Source of the DNA: Hespellia sp.
GTDB lineage: Bacteria > Bacillota > Clostridia > Lachnospirales > Lachnospiraceae
Length of the DNA: 59,095 nucleotides
Reading direction: 5' to 3'
Assembly (NCBI GenBank): GCA_028694105.1
Contig: JAQUUC010000014.1
Location: 1 to 59,095 of the forward strand
Shown here: positions 1 to 8,281 of the stretch, piece after piece
How positions within the stretch are numbered: position 1 is the stretch's first letter
How the letters are laid out: each line of letters starts with the position of its first letter
Translations under genes and position numbers: made by a program
The notes under the pieces: model-generated
Database searches by the model: none
Seen by the model: the letters and a program-made list of their open reading frames with translations, nothing else
What the model was told of the DNA's origin: nothing

Positions 1-1
1 A

Positions 2-205
2 ACAGAAACACCACCGGAATTAGTAGGAAAGATAATTGCGGTGATGATGTCCATTTCCATGTGTGCCCAGCCAATTGGCCAGGCACTGTATGGTGTAATA
101 TTTGATTTGTTTCAAAACCATACGGGGTTGATTTTGCTGTGTGTGGCAGCATTATCCGCGCTGGTTTCCCTTGCGTCGAAGAAAGTGTTTCGATGCATAA
201 AATAA
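2..205 (+). CDS. C-terminal end of an MFS-type transporter (5' partial)
   Basis: An open frame runs from the window edge to a TAA at 203-205, giving 67 residues. It has two hydrophobic stretches separated by a short polar turn, with the Pro/Gly-rich phrase AQPIGQALYG in the first. This pattern fits the last two transmembrane helices of a major facilitator transporter, and the protein ends in a short basic tail. The family call rests on helix pattern only, and substrate cannot be judged. It converges on metK, with 15 bases between the stop codons and no visible terminator. Confidence 0.55.
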   Translation, partial: TETPPELVGKIIAVMMSISMCAQPIGQALYGVIFDLFQNHTGLILLCVAALSALVSLASKKVFRCIK

Positions 206-220
206 AGTACCTCGACTTCA

Positions 221-1399
221 TTACATATATTTCTGAACGGCATGACGGAGAGCGTTAGTATGGGTTCTGCGCTCCCACGGCAGTGCACTTTCGGGCTTCC
301 CGAAATGTCCATAGACTGAGGTTTTCGAATACAGGGGAGTTCTTAGTTCTAAAAATTCAATAATCCCTTTTGGGGTGAGCGGAAATATGTTACGGATAAT
401 ATCGCAAAGGTCATTGTCTGAGATGACACCTGTGCCAAATGTATCAACAGAAACGGAAGTGGGGTTGGCAACACCAATTGCATAAGAAAGCTGTACTTCG
501 CAAGTGTCTGCCACCTTGGCATCAACAACATTTTTAGCGATATATCGTGCCATATAAGCTGCAGAACGGTCTACCTTCGTACAGTCCTTTCCGGAGAAAG
601 CACCGCCGCCATGATGTGCATATCCGCCATAGGTATCTGCAATGATCTTTCTTCCGGTCAGTCCGGTATCTGCCGCCGGACCACCAAGCACGAATTTTCC
701 GGTCGGATTGATATACAATTTTGTATTTTCATCCATCAAATGCAGAGGAAGTATCGGTAAAATCAAATGGTTGCAGATATCCTCACGAAGCTGCCGGATT
801 GATATGTCGGGATCATGCTGGGTGGATACGACAACAGCCGCGATACGAGCCGGTTGATTGTCATGATATTCTACTGTGACCTGTGCTTTTCCATCTGGAC
901 GAAGATAAGGCAGAACCTTATTTTTTCTCAAATGTGTCAGATTCATAGTCAGGCTGTTGGCAAGTGAAATTGCCAGAGGCATATAAGAAGAGGTGTCACG
1001 GCATGCATAACCAAACATCATTCCCTGATCCCCGGCGCCAAGGTGATCTTCGCCGTTTTGTTCCTGCTCAACTGCACAGTCCACACCGCAGGCAATATCA
1101 GGAGACTGTTCATGCAGAGTGGAGGAGAACCTGCAGGAATCTGTAAATCCATACTCCTCTTTTGTGTAACCAATATTACGAATGACGGTGCGCGCACACG
1201 CTTCGTAGTCCACCGTTGCATTTGTTGTGATTTCTCCCATCACATGTACTGCGCCCGGTTCTACTGTAACTTCGCAGGCACAGCGGCTGCCCGGGTCCTG
1301 TGTTAATAATTCATCTAGAATTTTATCTGCAATCTGATCGCAGATTTTATCTGGATGTCCTTCTGTAACAGATTCCGATGTCATGAATCGAATTTCCAT
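221..1399 (-). CDS. metK: S-adenosylmethionine synthetase
   Basis: Full-length 392-residue MetK, which makes S-adenosylmethionine from methionine and ATP in the cytoplasm. Family signatures are clear: the N-terminal SESVTEGHPDKICDQI, the central GAGDQGMMFGYA ATP loop, and GGGAFSGKDCTKVDRS near residue 265. The ATG at 1399 follows an AAAGG ribosome binding site that overlaps the stop codon of the upstream membrane protein gene. The gap is 8 bases, so the two are probably cotranscribed. There is no room for a SAM riboswitch directly ahead of metK, and none was seen before the upstream gene. Confidence 0.97.
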   Translation of the reverse strand: MEIRFMTSESVTEGHPDKICDQIADKILDELLTQDPGSRCACEVTVEPGAVHVMGEITTNATVDYEACARTVIRNIGYTKEEYGFTDSCRFSSTLHEQSPDIACGVDCAVEQEQNGEDHLGAGDQGMMFGYACRDTSSYMPLAISLANSLTMNLTHLRKNKVLPYLRPDGKAQVTVEYHDNQPARIAAVVVSTQHDPDISIRQLREDICNHLILPILPLHLMDENTKLYINPTGKFVLGGPAADTGLTGRKIIADTYGGYAHHGGGAFSGKDCTKVDRSAAYMARYIAKNVVDAKVADTCEVQLSYAIGVANPTSVSVDTFGTGVISDNDLCDIIRNIFPLTPKGIIEFLELRTPLYSKTSVYGHFGKPESALPWERRTHTNALRHAVQKYM

Positions 1400-1407
1400 A
1401 AAAATAC

Positions 1408-2565
1408 CTACCTTTCATTTGTAAATGATTTTTTTTGTTTTGCTTCCCGTCTTGCAATATCTTTTTTTACTAATTGATACAAAATAGTGGTAATCGGAAC
1501 GCTGATCAGCATCCCCCATATTCCCAACAGTCCACCTCCTACGCTGATACTGAGCAGTACCCACATGCCGGGAAGACCGATTTTCCTTCCCACGACACGG
1601 GGATAGATGACATTTCCTTCAAACTGCTGCAGTATGATTAAAAAAATTAAAAATATCAATGCTTTCTGCGGCGAGACAAACAAGAGCAGGATCACGCCGA
1701 TTGCACCTCCGATATAGGCACCTGCAATGGGTACCAGTGCGGTAAATGTGATGACAACACTGACAAGTCCGGAATAATCCAGCCGGAGGATTGTCATACC
1801 GGCGAAGCACAAAGAACCTAAGATCAGAGCCTCTTTACACTGCCCTGCCACATAATCTTCAAATACCTGCAAGATAATTTGAGATAAAGACTTTGCAGGC
1901 ACATGTGCTTCTTCGGGCAGATAGACCAGTACCGTTCGTTTTAGCTGAGCAAGGAGATAATCCTTCCCGCTCAGGATATAAACAGATAGTACAATTGAAA
2001 TAAATACGGTAGCAACGGTGGATACAAAGCTGGCAGTCACCTCAATAATCTGCGGGAGTGTATTATTTAACGAACTTGCCAGCGTTGAGAGATATCGTTC
2101 TGCCTTGGTGATCATGGATGATATATCTACATTTCGAAAGCCTAGAAAATCTGTAATCCCGTTTATAAATATCTGCAATTCATTTAAATAATGATTTGCG
2201 TTCGATATAAACATGTTCAAGTTCTTGATCACTTCCGGAATTACAAGAGATAACAGAAGAACACACGCTCCAAATGCCAGTATGTAGATGGTAATAATAG
2301 CAAAAATTTTGGAAGGCGTTTTCCTGAGTTTCCATTTGCTGTGAAAAAATCCCTGAAACATTTCAAAGGGACGGTTAAACACAAAAGCAATCGTGATTCC
2401 CATGAATAAAGGGCTAAGCAGATGAAACGCGAATCCGATTCCTTTTAATACCGTTTTGAAATGAATCACTACTAGGATCAAAGCTAAAATATAAGCAATC
2501 AGAAGCAGATAAAATTTCAACTTTTTCTTTTCTATAAAATCACTTCTTTCCTTCTTTTTTTTCAT
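1408..2565 (-). CDS. AI-2E family (PerM/YtvI-like) transporter
   Basis: A roughly 385-residue polytopic membrane protein with about eight hydrophobic segments. The C-terminal phrase LPGMWVLLSISVGGGLLGIWGMLISVP is spread over the last two helices and is typical of the AI-2E/PerM/YtvI superfamily, whose members have been linked to quorum-signal export or Na+/H+ exchange. The substrate here is unknown. The start is uncertain: the ATG at 2565 begins a lysine-rich cytoplasmic N-terminus, while a TTG seven codons upstream at 2586 also lies in frame, and neither has a strong ribosome binding site. It probably forms an operon with metK. Confidence 0.85.
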   Translation of the reverse strand: MKKKKERSDFIEKKKLKFYLLLIAYILALILVVIHFKTVLKGIGFAFHLLSPLFMGITIAFVFNRPFEMFQGFFHSKWKLRKTPSKIFAIITIYILAFGACVLLLSLVIPEVIKNLNMFISNANHYLNELQIFINGITDFLGFRNVDISSMITKAERYLSTLASSLNNTLPQIIEVTASFVSTVATVFISIVLSVYILSGKDYLLAQLKRTVLVYLPEEAHVPAKSLSQIILQVFEDYVAGQCKEALILGSLCFAGMTILRLDYSGLVSVVITFTALVPIAGAYIGGAIGVILLLFVSPQKALIFLIFLIILQQFEGNVIYPRVVGRKIGLPGMWVLLSISVGGGLLGIWGMLISVPITTILYQLVKKDIARREAKQKKSFTNER

Positions 2566-2736
2566 TATAACAAGAGAGATACTCAAAAAGCTTTGGACAA
2601 AAATGAGCGATTGTCTTTAAAAGTAACAGGTTTTGATGAATGTCCTGTTTTTGGACAAAGACCGGACTTTGGGTAATGAATAAAAGAAGGTTTTGCTTTA
2701 CGATCGAAGCATACGAAAGAAAGTGAGGAAACACAT

Positions 2737-4101
2737 ATGAGTAATATTGGAGAAAAAACAAAAGCAGCAGCCATTTCAGCATCCTTAAGTCAGGCAATTA
2801 AATATCTGGATAAAGATCCGGACACCAACATTGTAAAAATCATGGATTTAGTAGACAAGGTATCGGCAGATGGCTGGTATGAAGAACAACGGAAAGTCGT
2901 TCGTAATGTAATCGAGGAGAAAAACCACTGGTACGACTTGCTCATGAAGATCTGGGAACTGGACCCGGGCGTAAGGAACACATTTTTAAAGAACTTCATT
3001 GTAAACGCCAGTCTTTCGGGGAGTGCAACGCAGGTATCAAAACGAGAAGAGGAAGGGTGTAATATACCGTGGGCGATTCTGCTGGACCCGACATCCGCTT
3101 GCAATCTCCATTGTACAGGCTGCTGGGCAGCAGAATATGGAAATCATCTGAATCTTACATTTGAGGAGATGGATTCGATCGTAACACAGGGAAAAGCACT
3201 TGGAACCTATATGTATATCTTTACAGGTGGAGAGCCTCTGGTAAGAAAAAAAGATATCATCGCACTCTGTGAGAAGCATTCCGATTGTGAATTCTTAAGC
3301 TTTACGAATGGAACGTTGATTGACGAGGCGTTCTGTCTGGAGATGTTAAGAGTGAAAAACTTTGTACCTGCAATCAGTCTGGAAGGATTTGAGAATGCCA
3401 ACGACGGAAGAAGAGGTGAAGGCGTATTTGACAAGGTAATGGCAGCCATGCGTCTTTTGAAAGAACATAAACTTCCATTTGGAATTTCGACCTGCTATAC
3501 AAGTGTGAATTATAAAGATATCAGCAGCGAAGAGTTCTTTGACATGATGATTGACGCAGGCGCGCTGTTCGTATGGTTCTTCCATTATATGCCGGTCGGA
3601 AACGGTGCCGCTCCACAGCTCCTGCCAACACCACAGCAGCGCACGGAAATGTACCACAAAATCCGGGAGTACAGAAATAGAAAGGCTATTTTCTCTATGG
3701 ATTTCCAGAATGATGCAGAGTACGTAGGTGGCTGTATTGCAGGCGGAAGAAGATATTTACATATCAATGCCAAGGGCGATGTAGAGCCGTGTGTATTTAT
3801 TCACTATTCCAATGCAAATATTCGTGAATGTACGTTATTAGAGGCATTAAAGAGTCCGATCTTCATGGCTTATCATGACGGGCAGCCGTTTAATGACAAT
3901 ATGCTTCGTCCATGTCCGATGCTGGAGAATCCGGAGAAAATACGCGCAATCGTAAAAGAAACCGGGGCACAGTCAACAGATTATGAATCACCGGAGACGA
4001 TTGACAGTCTCTGTGACAGATGCAGTCCGTATGCGAAGGATTGGGAGCCGGCAGCAGATCGCTTGTGGCATGCCTGCGCAGGATGTGAAAAGAGTTGTTA
4101 G
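2737..4101 (+). CDS. Radical SAM enzyme with helical N-terminal domain and Cys-rich C-terminus
   Basis: A 454-residue radical SAM protein. The CxxxCxxC motif that binds the SAM-cleaving 4Fe-4S cluster is Cys122, Cys126 and Cys129, followed by the GGEP motif about 40 residues later. A helical domain of about 105 residues precedes the barrel. The C-terminus has further cysteines, including CDRC and a final CAGCEKSC, suggesting SPASM-like auxiliary clusters. The ATG follows a GAAAGTGAGG ribosome binding site. A DegV gene follows after a few bases, then a related protein lacking the cluster cysteines. DegV proteins bind fatty acids, so a lipid substrate is a reasonable guess, but the reaction is unknown. 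Confidence 0.88.
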   Translation: MSNIGEKTKAAAISASLSQAIKYLDKDPDTNIVKIMDLVDKVSADGWYEEQRKVVRNVIEEKNHWYDLLMKIWELDPGVRNTFLKNFIVNASLSGSATQVSKREEEGCNIPWAILLDPTSACNLHCTGCWAAEYGNHLNLTFEEMDSIVTQGKALGTYMYIFTGGEPLVRKKDIIALCEKHSDCEFLSFTNGTLIDEAFCLEMLRVKNFVPAISLEGFENANDGRRGEGVFDKVMAAMRLLKEHKLPFGISTCYTSVNYKDISSEEFFDMMIDAGALFVWFFHYMPVGNGAAPQLLPTPQQRTEMYHKIREYRNRKAIFSMDFQNDAEYVGGCIAGGRRYLHINAKGDVEPCVFIHYSNANIRECTLLEALKSPIFMAYHDGQPFNDNMLRPCPMLENPEKIRAIVKETGAQSTDYESPETIDSLCDRCSPYAKDWEPAADRLWHACAGCEKSC

Positions 4102-4116
4102 GAGAAGGTGAGAGGC

Positions 4117-4986
4117 ATGAGGAAATACCAATTAATTACGGATGCAACCGCGGATCTTGCACCAAAAGCTCTGAATGAAATACCGGAGTTAGAGATCATT
4201 CCGATGGAGGTAATTCTAGATGGGGAAGTGCGGATATATGGACCGGGCGGAGATTTAAGTGTGGAAGAATTCTACGAAGCACTTCGTCAAGGGAAATATG
4301 GAAGTACAAGCCAGATTAATCAGAATACATATATGCAATATTTTGAGAAATATTTGAAGCGTGGTCAGGACATTTTGTATCTCTGTCTTTCTACGGGATT
4401 GTCTGCAACTTATCAAAATGCGTGCATTTGTGCGAATGAATTAAAAGAGAAATATCCGCAAAGAAGCATCAAATGTATTGACAGCTTATGTGCCTGTGCA
4501 GGAGAAGGTCTGTTCGTATATGATGCAGCAAAAAGGTGGCAGGACGGAGCGTGTTTGGAAGAACTTTTTGATTGGATGATAAAAAGGCGTCTCAATGTAT
4601 GCCACTGGTTTACAGTGGATACGATGGAGTTCTTGAAAAAGGGCGGAAGAGTCAATGCTGCTGCGGCAGCAGTTGGAACGATTCTTCAAATTAAGCCGCT
4701 TTTACGCATAGACGAGGACGGGCGGCTGGTGCTTGCCGGTAAACCGAGGGGACGCCGTCAGGCGCAGGAAGAAAAAATCAGGTGCCTAAAAGAAAGCTGG
4801 AATCCTTCGCTTGGAAGAACGATTATGATTGCCCACGGTGACTGTTATGAAGAAGCGGCAGCATTAAAAGAGGAAATTGAAGCACAGTTTGTAGAAGCAG
4901 ATTGTATGATAGCACCCGTAGGACCGATTATTGGTATGCATACTGGTCCGGGAATGGTGGCATGCTGTTTTTGGGGAACACGATGA
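4117..4986 (+). CDS. DegV family (fatty-acid-binding FakB-like) protein
   Basis: A 289-residue DegV protein. Seen: the N-terminal DATADLAP, the STSQIN segment where DegV proteins bind the fatty-acid carboxylate, EFLKKGGRV in the middle, and GPIIGMHTGPG at the end. Family members (FakB) hold a fatty acid while the kinase FakA phosphorylates it, but no fakA lies in this window. I prefer the ATG at 4117 because GGAGAAGG at 4101-4108 is correctly spaced; the GTG at 4108 overlaps that site. The ribosome binding site overlaps the stop of the radical SAM gene, so the two are translationally linked and likely share a pathway. Confidence 0.9.
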   Translation: MRKYQLITDATADLAPKALNEIPELEIIPMEVILDGEVRIYGPGGDLSVEEFYEALRQGKYGSTSQINQNTYMQYFEKYLKRGQDILYLCLSTGLSATYQNACICANELKEKYPQRSIKCIDSLCACAGEGLFVYDAAKRWQDGACLEELFDWMIKRRLNVCHWFTVDTMEFLKKGGRVNAAAAAVGTILQIKPLLRIDEDGRLVLAGKPRGRRQAQEEKIRCLKESWNPSLGRTIMIAHGDCYEEAAALKEEIEAQFVEADCMIAPVGPIIGMHTGPGMVACCFWGTR

Positions 4987-5069
4987 AAAAAATAAAAGTT
5001 TGGATATAGGATTTCAACGAAAGATGTGTTATCCTTAAAAGGAATCAAGCAAATATGAGGACCGAATAG

Positions 5070-6083
5070 ATGCAGAGCGATTTGAATAAAATTTTAATAG
5101 AAAGCATGCTGAAAAAAGCAGTCAAAGATATCCAGAGTTCCCCCGGACGAACCGTAAGGAATCTAATTGATTTAGGGGTGAATTTCTCCAAAGGGCGTTT
5201 TCAAAAGCGATTTCTAAGTGTGGTACAGGAGATGCTGCAGAATCCGGAAAGTGCTTATTATACGCTGTTTACAGATATTACCCAAAATGTAGATATGGAT
5301 TTATTGATGCAATTTGGGATGAATTTAGGATATAATAGCTGTACTCAGGGTGCAAAAATAATACGCCAGATTGAAGCGGAAAAAGAATTTAATGTTCCGT
5401 GGTCATTAACCTTAGGAATGGATTCTGAAAAGCTGTATACAGATCCGGAGTGTTATGCTTCGATTCTGCAGCAGGGAGTTTCAATGGGAATCTATACGTA
5501 TTTTCTGTTTTTACCATCGGGGGATGCCGAGAAATTAATGCCTCTTTTGGAAGGACAGCCAGATTGTGCCTTTGTTATATTCCTCAGAGGACATCAGATT
5601 ACAGAGCGGTTTATGGAACGTGCAAAGAAAAGTAAAAATGTTATGATTGCTGTTGACAAGGATACGGAGATGCCGGATGTGTGCGCAAAGCTGCGGGATC
5701 ATAAGATGTTATTTGCAATCTATCAGAGATATCTGGACGGTGATGTCGAAGAGGTGATTAGTGACCATTGGATTTCCGAAGTACAGCAGTATCATCCGCA
5801 GATGGCTTTATTAGCAGCGCACCCATCGTGCAGTGATCAGACCAGAAAAAGAGTTTATGAGCATGTGCATGCTGTGCGTGAAAGTCAAAAGCAGCGCGTA
5901 TTATTTATAGATCTTGTAGGAGATGCATGGCAGATTGATCAAATCATATCAGAGGATGCATTCGTAGTCGGATTTGATCGTGATGGAAATATGTCTGCTT
6001 ACGATGGTGTGAGAAAAGATGCAGGCTATAATATTTTCCACAGCACGCTGGAAGAGGTTCTTCAGAATGCAATTAAAAAGTAA
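5070..6083 (+). CDS. Cysteine-less radical SAM paralogue (unknown function)
   Basis: A 337-residue protein that matches no named family I can recall, but reading it beside the radical SAM protein two genes upstream shows shared architecture. Both have a helical N-terminal domain ending in N-I/V-PW. The stretch with CxxxCxxC is then replaced by a shorter segment, and similarity resumes: YTYFLFLPSG here against YMYIFTGGEP there, then PDCAFVIF against SDCEFLSF. The cluster-binding cysteines and the GGEP loop are gone, so it should not cleave SAM. It may be a structural partner of the active enzyme. It follows degV by 83 bases, with a weak GAGGA ribosome binding site, and ends in a strong terminator. 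Confidence 0.7.
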   Translation: MQSDLNKILIESMLKKAVKDIQSSPGRTVRNLIDLGVNFSKGRFQKRFLSVVQEMLQNPESAYYTLFTDITQNVDMDLLMQFGMNLGYNSCTQGAKIIRQIEAEKEFNVPWSLTLGMDSEKLYTDPECYASILQQGVSMGIYTYFLFLPSGDAEKLMPLLEGQPDCAFVIFLRGHQITERFMERAKKSKNVMIAVDKDTEMPDVCAKLRDHKMLFAIYQRYLDGDVEEVISDHWISEVQQYHPQMALLAAHPSCSDQTRKRVYEHVHAVRESQKQRVLFIDLVGDAWQIDQIISEDAFVVGFDRDGNMSAYDGVRKDAGYNIFHSTLEEVLQNAIKK

Positions 6084-6094
6084 AGCTACAAAAC

Positions 6095-6126
6095 GGACAG
6101 CCAAATGAGCGGCTGTCCATTTTTTT
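6095..6126 (+). terminator. Rho-independent terminator
   Basis: A perfect 8-bp GC-rich stem, GGACAGCC (6095-6102) with GGCTGTCC (6111-6118), an 8-base loop and then a T run. It ends the radical SAM/DegV/paralogue transcript and lies just before the convergent tetR stop codon. Confidence 0.9.
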
Positions 6127-6141
6127 GCCAAGCATTTTTGT

Positions 6142-6687
6142 TTATCCTTCGCTTTCAAAGTCTTGTGTAGCAATTGCGATATGAATGCACTGCTTTAGGA
6201 ACTTGGTGAAATTCTGTGGTGACATACAGTCTTTTTGGTAAATCCACTTCTTAATAGCACAGACAATGGCATCCGCATAAAATTGGGAAAATGGTTCGGG
6301 ATTCATATCCTGCGGAATGTAAGGGCTGATATCTTCGGAAACGATGGATTTGATAATATCGGAGAAATACTCCGTAAAAGAGTTCTGCCCCTCTACGATA
6401 AATGTTTTCTGATAAAAAAGGCGATTATCATAGAAGTAAGTACAGATCGTTTCCAGTAATTCAAAATGGATTAAGGTTTCGTCTTTTTTTATGATAGTCA
6501 AAAAGTCGGTATAATAAATCCAATTCACCAAATCATATTTATCTCTGAAATGGTAATAAAAGCTTTTACGGTTCATTCCGCATTTTTCACAGATATTCCC
6601 CACGCTGATTTTTTCTAAATTCTGGGTTAGGAGTAATTCTTTCAGTGCCTGTGATAAAGCATGTTTTGTAATATTCGAATCAGCCAA
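6142..6687 (-). CDS. TetR/AcrR family transcriptional regulator
   Basis: A 181-residue TetR-type repressor. The N-terminal helix-turn-helix reads ISVGNICEKCGMNRKSFYYHF, split over the two recognition helices, and the C-terminal half is the all-helical ligand domain seen in the DhaS-like subgroup. It starts at a TTG (6687) with AGAGGTGA upstream. Its own promoter has ATGACA (6801-6806) and TATAAT (6778-6783) at 17-bp spacing on the minus strand, with a palindrome over the -10. It converges with the radical SAM/DegV group and is divergent from the thiamine operon. Which of these it controls is not evident. Confidence 0.87.
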   Translation of the reverse strand: MADSNITKHALSQALKELLLTQNLEKISVGNICEKCGMNRKSFYYHFRDKYDLVNWIYYTDFLTIIKKDETLIHFELLETICTYFYDNRLFYQKTFIVEGQNSFTEYFSDIIKSIVSEDISPYIPQDMNPEPFSQFYADAIVCAIKKWIYQKDCMSPQNFTKFLKQCIHIAIATQDFESEG

Positions 6688-6767
6688 AAGTAAGTCACCT
6701 CTTTCTTCGTTTCTTTCCTCTTACGCTTCATTTTTCATAAATCTGATTGGAGTTCACTTTAAATAAC

Positions 6768-6784
6768 GTATAATTGTATTATAC
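6768..6784. promoter_or_regulatory. Palindrome over tetR -10, candidate TetR operator
   Basis: GTATAAT-TGT-ATTATAC has perfect 7-bp arms and covers the minus-strand TATAAT box (6778-6783) of the tetR promoter. Its -35, ATGACA, lies at 6801-6806 with a 17-base spacer. The position fits autorepression. TetR operators are usually somewhat longer, and an AT-rich palindrome at a -10 can arise by chance. Confidence 0.5.
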
Positions 6785-6828
6785 CTAATTGCTGGCGTAA
6801 TGTCATACGAATTCTTAAAAAAGACAGA

Positions 6829-6856
6829 TTGACACATTATTTTAATCTGTTATAAT
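6829..6856 (+). promoter_or_regulatory. Sigma-A promoter of the ykoFEDC operon
   Basis: TTGACA at 6829-6834 and TATAAT at 6851-6856 are separated by 16 bases, a perfect hexamer pair. Transcription would begin at about 6863, right at the start of the TPP riboswitch P1 stem. Confidence 0.85.
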
Positions 6857-6860
6857 TTAT

Positions 6861-6943
6861 GTTGTCCCGGGGTGTCGATGAACGACTGAGATGTGTAACC
6901 CGTTGAACCTGAACTGTATCATAACAGCGGAGGGAGCGACAAG
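6861..6943 (+). ncRNA. TPP riboswitch (THI element) aptamer
   Basis: The aptamer has the conserved THI-box landmarks: GGGGTG near 6869, CTGAGA at 6886-6891, ACCCGTTGAACCTGA near 6898-6912, and CAGCGGAGGGAG near 6925-6936. P1 pairs TTGTC (6862-6866) with GACAA (6938-6942). It senses thiamine pyrophosphate and sits between a consensus promoter and ykoF, so the whole transporter operon should be shut off when TPP is plentiful. Confidence 0.95.
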
Positions 6944-6977
6944 AGAGCATAGTATGGTATAGTTGTATGATATCAAG

Positions 6978-7010
6978 CCTTCTGGACAAATAATCCGGGA
7001 GGTTTTTATT
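6978..7010 (+). promoter_or_regulatory. Riboswitch expression platform: hairpin over the ykoF ribosome binding site
   Basis: CCTTCTGGA (6978-6986) pairs, with two G-T pairs, with TCCGGGAGG (6994-7002) around a 7-base loop. The 3' arm contains the GGAGG ribosome binding site of ykoF (ATG at 7013). The stem is followed by TTTTTATTTT, so the hairpin could both hide the ribosome binding site and act as an intrinsic terminator. Confidence 0.7.
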
Positions 7011-7012
7011 TT

Positions 7013-7654
7013 ATGGCAGAAAAAGAATATGTAACTTATGGAAAGAAGTCAGGCTGCGGCTGTGGTTGCGGAATGACGGGTGCTTCACAGGAAATTACGG
7101 GATGCCGTTTTTCGCTGTCACCGATGACGGATCGCTTTGTCGAGGTGATCTTAGGTGCGATTGAGAAGGTGGACACCAGCAAGGTATGGAAGGCAACGGA
7201 CAAGCTTTCCACCGTATACCGCGGAAAACAGATTCATGTGGAGGATGCGCTGAAGGCAACCTTTGTTCAGGCATATCAGGACGGTGTACATATGACGATG
7301 GAGGCAACATTTTCCAAGGGCTGTCCGGGCGATACGGATGCAGACTTCATTCTGAAAGAGGATGATATAGCGGTAAATGAAGCTGCAATCAAGGACATTC
7401 ATTTCCCCGTAGCATGCAAGATTGCGCTGTATCCAATGGGAATTGAAAATTATATGGAGTATATTGCAACGGTTGTCAATCATGCAATTGACATGGGAAT
7501 CTACGAAGGATCCTCCCACTACTGCACGATTTTAAACTGCGATGTACAGAAACTGTTTGAGTATTTTCATGATGTCAATGCGTATTGTGGAAAAGAACTT
7601 AGTCATTATATTTTTGAGATAACCTGTTCGGTGAACAGCCCGACGGCGGAATAA
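7013..7654 (+). CDS. ykoF: YkoF-type thiamine/HMP-binding protein
   Basis: A 213-residue homologue of Bacillus subtilis YkoF, a soluble thiamin/HMP-binding protein with two ferredoxin-like repeats. Recognisable pieces are FSLSPMTDRFVEVI, DTSKVWKATD, LSTVYRG, FSKGCPGDT and ALYPMG; the repeats begin near residues 32 and 130. Ahead of the first repeat is an extra segment with Cys15, Cys17 and Cys19 alternating with glycine, which I do not recall in B. subtilis YkoF and which could bind a metal. It is the first gene of a TPP-controlled operon, with 18 bases before ykoE. Confidence 0.93.
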   Translation: MAEKEYVTYGKKSGCGCGCGMTGASQEITGCRFSLSPMTDRFVEVILGAIEKVDTSKVWKATDKLSTVYRGKQIHVEDALKATFVQAYQDGVHMTMEATFSKGCPGDTDADFILKEDDIAVNEAAIKDIHFPVACKIALYPMGIENYMEYIATVVNHAIDMGIYEGSSHYCTILNCDVQKLFEYFHDVNAYCGKELSHYIFEITCSVNSPTAE

Positions 7655-7672
7655 AGGAAAGAGGAAAGAGAA

Positions 7673-8269
7673 ATGAAAGTGAATTGGAAATTAAAAGATG
7701 TTTTAATGATTGCGATTGTGAGTGTATTGTTTGGTGTAGTATTTCTGGGAGCGACCTACACGGGCGGTTTTTTGAGTGGTCTGCTGACTCCTGCGGGGCT
7801 TACCTCACTGGGGTATGAGCCGTTTTATGGTATTTATTTTATGGCAGCAGCGTTTGCGGCTTATGTCATTCGTAAACCGGGAGCAGGTATCATTGCGGAA
7901 ATGCTGGCGGCGATCATTGAATGTCTTCTGGGAAACTATTTTGGACCGATTATCATTTTATCTGGTCTGGTTCAGGGAATTGGATTTGAGATCATCATTG
8001 CCTTGTTCCGCTATAAGAAGTACGATTTAAAGACCATGTGTCTGGCAAGCTGCGTGTGCTCGGTAGTCACGTTGGTGTACAATCTGTTTATCAGCGGTTA
8101 CAGCCAGATTGCAGTGCCGGTATTGCTTCTGATGCTGGCAGTACGTCTGGTAAGCTCTATTATTTTCACTGCCGTTATCACAAAACTGCTCGCAGACAAG
8201 CTTGCCAAAGCAGGTGTTTTAAACGGCTATGCAATTGGTCAGAACACCGCAGTTGATTTAGAGGCATAA
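7673..8269 (+). CDS. ykoE: YkoE-type ECF substrate-binding (S) component
   Basis: A 198-residue membrane protein with about six hydrophobic segments, of the YkoE family, which is the membrane S component of the thiamine-related ECF transporter. Family features include the N-terminal LKDVLMIAIVSVLFG helix, GxEPFYGIYFMA, and RKPGAGIIAEMLAAIIE, a conserved loop. It would capture thiamine or the HMP precursor in the membrane and pass it through the module formed by YkoD and YkoC. A GGAAAGAGG ribosome binding site precedes the ATG. Confidence 0.93.
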   Translation: MKVNWKLKDVLMIAIVSVLFGVVFLGATYTGGFLSGLLTPAGLTSLGYEPFYGIYFMAAAFAAYVIRKPGAGIIAEMLAAIIECLLGNYFGPIIILSGLVQGIGFEIIIALFRYKKYDLKTMCLASCVCSVVTLVYNLFISGYSQIAVPVLLLMLAVRLVSSIIFTAVITKLLADKLAKAGVLNGYAIGQNTAVDLEA

Positions 8270-8281
8270 GGGAACGTATTC

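Noticed and set aside
1400-2736. SAM riboswitch for metK
   Set aside because: Only 8 bases separate metK from the upstream gene, and the 150 bases before that gene show no S-box landmarks.
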